Part shown: positions 5,478-8,824 of the stretch, one piece after another
Position numbering within the stretch: the stretch's first letter is position 1
Layout of the letters: each line of letters starts with the position of its first letter
NCBI GenBank assembly: GCA_039649115.1
Contig: JBBWZQ010000086.1
Coordinates: 1 to 8,824 of the forward strand
Source of the DNA: DATEJJ01 sp039649115
GTDB lineage: Bacteria; Actinomycetota; Actinomycetes; Mycobacteriales; Micromonosporaceae
Direction of reading: 5' to 3'
DNA length: 8,824 nucleotides
Position numbers and translations under genes: made by a program
The notes under the pieces: model-generated
What the model was told of the DNA's origin: nothing
The model's input: only the letters and a program-made list of their open reading frames with translations
The model's database searches: none

Positions 5478-6242
5478 CCGCTCGTGGGGAGGACGGCCTT
5501 GGTCACGGGGGCGGGGAACGGGCTGGGGCGGGCGATCGCCCTGGCCCTGGCCGGGGCGGGAGCGCGGGTGGTGCTGGTCGGGCGGGTCCGCGGGAAACTC
5601 GACGAGACCGTGACCCTGCTGCCCGCCGGCGCGGCGGGCAGCCGGGTGGCGACGGCGGATGTCACCGATCCCGGCGCGGTCACCGCGCTCGCCGCCGAGC
5701 TGACTGGCGAGTCAGTCAGCATCCTGGTCAACAACGCCGGCGTCGGCGGTCCGGTGGCGGCGCTGGTCGACGTCGCGCCGGACGAGTGGGACGCGGTGTT
5801 CGCCGCGAACGTGCGCAGCATCTACCTGATGTGCCGGGCGTTCCTCCCGCCGATGATCGAGCGCGGGGCGGGCGACGTCATCAACCTCGCGTCGGTGACC
5901 GGCAAGCGCCCGCTGGTGCGCCGCACCCCGTACGCCGCGAGCAAGATGGCGGTGCTGGGGCTGACCCGTACCCTCGCGTTCGAGGTGGGGCCGCTGGGGG
6001 TGAACGTCAACGCGCTGTCCCCCGGCCCGGTGCGCGGCCCCCGGATGGAGCGCAACTTCCGGCTGGAGGCGCAGGCGTCCGGCGGCACCGTGGCCGAGGC
6101 GGAGCGCGCCTTCGTGTCCCGGGCCGCGCAGGGCCGGCTCGTCGAGGAGCACGAGGTGGGCGCGGCGGTGGTGGCGATGCTCGGCATGCCGGGCCTGTGC
6201 GGTGCCGACATCGACCTGTCAGCCGGGATGGTGGCGCCGTGA
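5388..6242 (+). CDS. Short-chain dehydrogenase/reductase with an FAH-like N-terminal extension (apparent chimera)
   Basis: NAD(P)-dependent oxidoreductase of the classical SDR type, 284 aa against the usual ~250. Visible elements: cofactor motif TGAGNGLG (40-47), ADVTD (90-94, D91 contacts adenine), NNAG (115-118), structural N141 in NVRS, catalytic S169 in NLASV, and catalytic YAASK with Y182 and K186. NALSPGPVRGPRM (208-220) is the usual loop after strand 6. All catalytic residues are present, so the enzyme should work; the substrate is unknown. The first ~30 residues (MRFASFQQDGEPRLGVAGGD, then PLHPLPPGVT) are not SDR sequence and look like the first strands of a fumarylacetoacetate hydrolase family protein. 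The ATG is chosen because the TAGCGT box sits 6 nt upstream; the inner GTG at 5481 lacks a ribosome binding site. The stop overlaps a 19-codon ORF (GTGA). The SDR call is firm; the fusion interpretation is inference. Confidence 0.88.
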   Translation: MRFASFQQDGEPRLGVAGGDPLHPLPPGVTPLVGRTALVTGAGNGLGRAIALALAGAGARVVLVGRVRGKLDETVTLLPAGAAGSRVATADVTDPGAVTALAAELTGESVSILVNNAGVGGPVAALVDVAPDEWDAVFAANVRSIYLMCRAFLPPMIERGAGDVINLASVTGKRPLVRRTPYAASKMAVLGLTRTLAFEVGPLGVNVNALSPGPVRGPRMERNFRLEAQASGGTVAEAERAFVSRAAQGRLVEEHEVGAAVVAMLGMPGLCGADIDLSAGMVAP

Positions 6243-6298
6243 CCGAGATGCCGGTCCGGGTCGCGCTGCCGGAACTGGGCGGGCTGATACAGGTATGA
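6239..6298 (+). pseudogene. 19-codon ORF, possible truncated start of a lipoyl-domain (E2) gene
   Basis: GTG at 6239 overlaps the SDR stop (GTGA), the same coupling used for real genes in this window, and the frame encodes MTEMPVRVALPELGGLIQV before TGA at 6296-6298. The stretch MPVRVALPELG resembles the first strand of lipoyl domains from 2-oxoacid dehydrogenase E2 proteins (pattern V-x-x-P-x-L-G). The rest of such a domain, including the lipoyl-lysine DK motif, does not appear in any frame before the convergent surE stop at 6341. It could be a decayed remnant left by a deletion, or a chance peptide. Confidence 0.4.
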
Positions 6299-6340
6299 AG
6301 CGCGACGGGAAGACCCGGGTCAGCGATCGCCACGAGCCGG

Positions 6341-7162
6341 TCACAGGGACAGGGTGATGTCCGTGGCCGGCGTGACCGAGCGGATCGGGGTCACCGCCGC
6401 GTACCCGTCGGCGAGCAGGGCCAGGTCGGTACCGGGGATGTGCCGGGCGCCGTTCTCCTCGATGACCGTACGCACGTAGTCCTTCCCGGTCTCCGCGAGC
6501 GCGAGCTGCACCTGGCCGAACGGCGCGAGGGTCGCCTGGCGCATGCCGCGGATCTTGTCCGCCGGCAGGTCGGGCACGTTGAGGTTGAGCACCGAGCCGG
6601 CGGGCAGGTCGAGGAGCAAGGGCAGCAGCCGGCGGGCGAGGTCCGCGGCGGTCGCCCAGTTGCGGGTCTCGTCGTCGATGGTGTCGAGGGCGGCGATCGC
6701 GGCACCACCGCTCGCGCTGTCGCCCGCCGCCGCGGAGAGCACGTCGAGCGAGACGGCCATCGCGCGCGCACCGTTGTTCGCGGCGGTGAACGCCGCGCCG
6801 ACGGTACCGGAGTGCAGCACGGCGTGCCCCGCGTTGGCGCCCCGGTTGATCCCCGACAGCAGGATGTCCGGGGGCGGGCCGAAGCTGCCCAGCCCGGCGA
6901 GCACCGCGATGTACCCCGGCGAGGCGGCGATGCTGAACGCCGGCACCCCGGGCACGCTGTCCAGGGTGACCCGCGTGAACACGAGGCGCCCGCCCTCGGT
7001 GACGGCGGTCAGGGCGGCGCTGATGCCGCTGGCCTCGTGCCGTGGCGCGGCCACGGTGACGTCCGCGCCGGTGGCGCGGGCCGCGCCGGCGAGCCAGCGG
7101 ATGCCCGGGGCGTCGATGCCGTCGTCGTTGGTGACCAGGATGCGAGGCTTGTGCCTGCTCAT
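6341..7162 (-). CDS. surE: SurE-family 5'/3'-nucleotidase
   Basis: Metal-dependent phosphatase that removes phosphate from nucleoside monophosphates (family activity; short polyphosphate in some members). It has 273 aa, typical for SurE. Signatures: ILVTNDDGIDAPG (8-20) with metal ligands D13 and D14, VAAPRHEASGISAALT (37-52) with S45 as third ligand, LLSGINRGANAGHAVLHSGTVGAA (starting 101) with N106 as the expected fourth ligand, and a C-terminal DGYAAVTPI (252-260). The usual Tyr of YSGTVGAA is His117 here. The ATG at 7162 forms an ATGA overlap with the kinase stop and has no clear Shine-Dalgarno sequence, so translation probably depends on coupling. Being second in a two-gene unit with a sugar kinase suggests a shared phosphometabolite rather than the pcm/rpoS setting known from enterobacteria. 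The gene ends 42 nt from the truncated lipoyl-like ORF on the other strand. Confidence 0.93.
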   Translation of the reverse strand: MSRHKPRILVTNDDGIDAPGIRWLAGAARATGADVTVAAPRHEASGISAALTAVTEGGRLVFTRVTLDSVPGVPAFSIAASPGYIAVLAGLGSFGPPPDILLSGINRGANAGHAVLHSGTVGAAFTAANNGARAMAVSLDVLSAAAGDSASGGAAIAALDTIDDETRNWATAADLARRLLPLLLDLPAGSVLNLNVPDLPADKIRGMRQATLAPFGQVQLALAETGKDYVRTVIEENGARHIPGTDLALLADGYAAVTPIRSVTPATDITLSL

Positions 7163-8097
7163 GTGGTACTGCCCGTCCGGCGGAGCGGCGCCAGCCGCAC
7201 CCGGCCCATCAGTTCCTGCACGGCGTCCATCCGGCCGGTGCCGAGGCCGTGCCTGGTGACGTTGAGCGCACCGGCCGCGGCACCGGTGCAGACCGCCTCT
7301 TCGAGACTGCCGCCGCGGGCGAGGACGGCGGCGACACCGGCGGTCATCGAGTCGCCGGCGCCGTGCGGATCGGCCACCTGCAGGCGCGGTGCCCGTACCT
7401 CGACGACCTCGTCGTCGATCAGCGCGAGGGCCGGCTCGCCGGCACGGCTGATCAGCACCGTCCCGGCGCCGTCGTCGCGCAGCCGGTAGGCCGCCGCGAC
7501 CAGTTCGTCCAGGCTGTCGTCCGCGGCTCGCCCGTCGCGGATGACCTCCTCGTGGCTGACCTTGACGACCGTGACGCCGCCGGCGAGGGCGGCCGACAGG
7601 TGGTCGCTGGACAGGTCGGCCACCACCTGGCCGCCGTTGCTGGTCAGGTCGGCCGTCAGCCGCCGGTACAGGTCCGGGGCGATGACCGAGGGATGGGCCG
7701 GCCCGCTGAGCACGCTGACCGGGGTCCGCAGCCCTTCCGCCAGGGCCACGTTGTACAGCTCGTCGACCTCGTGCCGGAGCAGCGGCGCGCCCGGATGCTC
7801 GGCGACCGTCTGGCGCTGCTCGCCGCGCCGGTCGTGCACGTACCAGCCGTTGCCCGACTTGCGGACCACGGCCCGCAGGTCGATGCTCTCCTCCGCGAGC
7901 AGCTTCCCGATGATCGACCCGGGCTCGCCACCGATCGCCGCGCAGATGGTGACGTCGACGCCCAGCGACACGATCATCCGGGCCTGCCAGATGCCTTGGC
8001 CACCGGGGTGCACGTGCAGCTCGACGGAGTCGCGCTGCCGCTCGACGGTGACCGTGAGCAGCGGCGCCGGTGCGAAGACCATCACGCGGTCGGTCAT
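7159..8097 (-). CDS. PfkB-family carbohydrate kinase (1-phosphofructokinase-like)
   Basis: ATP-dependent sugar or sugar-phosphate kinase of the ribokinase/PfkB fold, 312 aa. The N-terminal sugar-binding motif is HPGGQGIWQARMIVSLG (30-46), followed by CAAIGGEPGSIIGKLL (52-67). VADLSSDHL (159-167) and VVKVSHEEV (177-185) form the middle strands. The C-terminal signature DPHGAGDSMTAGV (243-255) contains the anion hole GAGD with catalytic D249, and AAAGALNVTRHGLGTG (273-288) closes the ATP site. The pattern is closest to FruK/LacC-type enzymes, but the position usually occupied by Asn (GGKGINVA) is Trp37, so the substrate may differ. ATG at 8097 is chosen because MTDRVMVFAPAP is a normal PfkB start; GGGGGA lies about 10 nt upstream. 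The frame also extends to a TTG at 8130 without ribosome binding site support. The stop overlaps surE (ATGA). Confidence 0.9.
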   Translation of the reverse strand: MTDRVMVFAPAPLLTVTVERQRDSVELHVHPGGQGIWQARMIVSLGVDVTICAAIGGEPGSIIGKLLAEESIDLRAVVRKSGNGWYVHDRRGEQRQTVAEHPGAPLLRHEVDELYNVALAEGLRTPVSVLSGPAHPSVIAPDLYRRLTADLTSNGGQVVADLSSDHLSAALAGGVTVVKVSHEEVIRDGRAADDSLDELVAAAYRLRDDGAGTVLISRAGEPALALIDDEVVEVRAPRLQVADPHGAGDSMTAGVAAVLARGGSLEEAVCTGAAAGALNVTRHGLGTGRMDAVQELMGRVRLAPLRRTGSTT

Positions 8098-8148
8098 GGT
8101 CCCATGGTCCCCCGCAACCCGCCCCGCCAATCGGGAAGCCCACCGGTT

Positions 8149-8164
8149 GGTCGGCGGTCCGACC
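8149..8164. promoter_or_regulatory. Inverted repeat GGTCGG-CGGT-CCGACC, possible operator
   Basis: Perfect 6-bp arms around a 4-bp spacer lie 52 nt upstream of the kinase start and 83 nt upstream of the APH-like start, in the divergent intergenic region. It could bind a dimeric regulator. In DNA this GC-rich short palindromes are common, so support is weak. Confidence 0.25.
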
Positions 8165-8221
8165 GGGTCAGTCGATGTACGCGGCGGCCTGCGGCGCGCA
8201 CGGCCGGCACGCTCCCGACGC

Positions 8222-8227
8222 TACGAT
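8222..8227 (+). promoter_or_regulatory. Candidate -10 element (TACGAT) upstream of the APH-like gene
   Basis: TACGAT fits TANNNT and lies 8 nt before ATG 8236 and 19 nt before the gene start at 8247. The predicted transcription start falls around 8234-8236. No matching -35 hexamer is visible. Confidence 0.4.
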
Positions 8228-8235
8228 CCCTTCTC

Positions 8236-8250
8236 ATGGCGGACCGATGA
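8236..8250 (+). other. Possible 4-codon leader ORF (MADR) ending on the APH-like start
   Basis: ATG at 8236 is followed by three codons and a TGA at 8248-8250 that overlaps the ATG of the next gene (ATGA). With the TACGAT box just upstream it could be a near-leaderless mini-ORF that delivers ribosomes to the kinase gene. It may equally be chance. Confidence 0.25.
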
Positions 8251-8824
8251 CCGACGGCGAGATGCTCAGCGGGAACGTGGGCGGCGCGCTACGCGTGGGC
8301 GACACCGTGCGGCGCCCCACCGGTCCGTGGACACCGGCCGTCCACGCCCTCCTCGGCCACCTCGCGACCCGGGTACCGCACGTGCCGAGGGTCTTCGGGT
8401 TCGACAGCCTGGGTCGCGAGATCCTTAGCTACCTGCCCGGGCGCGTCATCGACGTGGACACCGAACTGCTCACGCCGGGGCAGATCGCCGCCGTCGTCGG
8501 CTGGACCCGGGACTTCCACCGTGCCGCGGCCGGCTTCTCCCATCCCGGACCGTGGCGGTACCCGAAGCTTCCCGGGCCCACGCTGATCGGGCACAACGAC
8601 ATCGCGCCGTACAACGTCTGCTTCGCCGGGGAGACGTCGGGGGTGCTCCCCTCCGCCAAAGACCGGCTCCGGCCGGACTCCCCTGGGGACGACCTCGCCG
8701 GCGTGTTCGACTGGGACATGTCCGGCCCCACCACGCCCCTGTTCGAGCTGGCGTTCATCGCCTGGAACTGCGTGCCGCTCTGGCGCGACATCGGCCCGCA
8801 CCTCGCCGCCCGGCGGCTGGCCCT
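8247..8824 (+). CDS. Aminoglycoside phosphotransferase (APH)-family kinase-like protein, 3' end missing
   Basis: The first 192 codons of a protein-kinase-fold phosphotransferase; the frame is open to the window end. N-terminal strands read GNVGGALRVGDTVRRPTGPW (9-28), followed by HALLGHLATRVPHVPRVFGFD (33-53) and REILSYLPG (57-65), the usual hinge of small actinobacterial APH-like proteins. The catalytic loop is HNDIAPYN (116-123), matching HxDxxxxN with D118 as base and N123 as metal ligand. The metal-binding Asp follows in VFDWDMSGP (153-161), then PLFELAFIAW. Between N123 and FDWD there are about 30 residues instead of the usual ~10-15, including a polar segment (GETSGVLPSAKDRLRPDSPG). ATG 8247 has only a weak GGCGGA upstream and overlaps the MADR mini-ORF. 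Family members phosphorylate hydroxyls of antibiotics, choline, sugars and others, so resistance should not be assumed. Confidence 0.82.
   Translation, partial: MTDGEMLSGNVGGALRVGDTVRRPTGPWTPAVHALLGHLATRVPHVPRVFGFDSLGREILSYLPGRVIDVDTELLTPGQIAAVVGWTRDFHRAAAGFSHPGPWRYPKLPGPTLIGHNDIAPYNVCFAGETSGVLPSAKDRLRPDSPGDDLAGVFDWDMSGPTTPLFELAFIAWNCVPLWRDIGPHLAARRLA

Larger units (their letters stand above)
8098..8246. other. Divergent intergenic region between the PfkB kinase and APH-like genes
   Basis: This 149-bp stretch contains no gene longer than the 4-codon ORF at 8236. It holds an inverted repeat at 8149-8164 and a TACGAT box at 8222-8227. I see no TANNNT box suitably placed for the minus-strand kinase. 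Confidence 0.6.

Noticed and set aside
4027..5613. 528-codon plus-strand frame opposite the membrane protein
   Set aside because: The minus-strand frame shows transmembrane helices and normal composition; this one does not.
6312..6330. Palindromes GACCCGGGTC and GCGATCGC as a terminator between the SDR region and surE
   Set aside because: Short, adjacent rather than one stem-loop, and without a T-run; chance restriction-site-like palindromes in GC-rich DNA.
8098..8130. Upstream start (TTG at 8130) for the PfkB kinase
   Set aside because: No ribosome binding site, and the extra 11 residues do not resemble PfkB sequence; ATG 8097 gives the normal N-terminus.

Overview
This is a GC-rich, densely packed stretch of what looks like an actinomycete chromosome. 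GTG starts, ATGA/GTGA stop-start overlaps, strong G/C third-position bias and TANNNT-type -10 boxes directly upstream of start codons all point that way. Micromonosporaceae is my best guess for the family, but it is only an inference from codon style and gene content.

Layout. (1) 1-3422, plus strand: the 3' part of a transport operon, livM (permease, 5' end outside the window) - livG - livF (two ATPases) - a class I SAM-dependent methyltransferase, all joined by 1-8 nt overlaps. The livM frame ends in a tandem array of seven 42-bp palindromic units (901-1194). The array adds about 99 residues to the permease and runs right up to the livG ribosome binding site. (2) 3419-5295, minus strand: a six-TM membrane protein of unknown function, followed with a 1-nt overlap by a RimJ/RimL-like GNAT acetyltransferase. 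The GNAT gene converges on the methyltransferase gene, and both stop codons lie in one CTAG. (3) 5296-5387: a divergent promoter region in which both genes show a -10-like hexamer exactly 6 nt before the start codon, the layout expected for leaderless mRNAs. (4) 5388-6298, plus strand: an SDR oxidoreductase whose first ~30 residues look like the N-terminus of a fumarylacetoacetate hydrolase (FAH) family protein, followed by a coupled 19-codon ORF that resembles the very start of a lipoyl-domain (E2) protein. Together these look like the deletion-scarred remains of a larger catabolic operon. (5) 6341-8097, minus strand: a PfkB-family sugar kinase and a SurE-type nucleotidase, coupled by ATGA. 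(6) 8098-8246: intergenic region with an inverted repeat, a -10-like box and a possible 4-codon leader ORF. (7) 8247-8824, plus strand: the 5' part of an aminoglycoside-phosphotransferase-like (APH) kinase gene that runs off the window.

How it fits together. LivM/G/F would form the membrane and ATPase core of a branched-chain amino acid or related (HAAT-type) importer; LivH and the binding protein are presumably upstream. The methyltransferase is co-translated with it, but its substrate is unknown. The kinase and SurE pair could set opposing phosphorylation and dephosphorylation of a sugar- or nucleoside-type metabolite. The observations most worth pursuing are the 42-bp array inside livM and the FAH/SDR chimera with its truncated downstream neighbour. 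I see no rRNA, tRNA, insertion sequence, CRISPR array or convincing intrinsic terminator.
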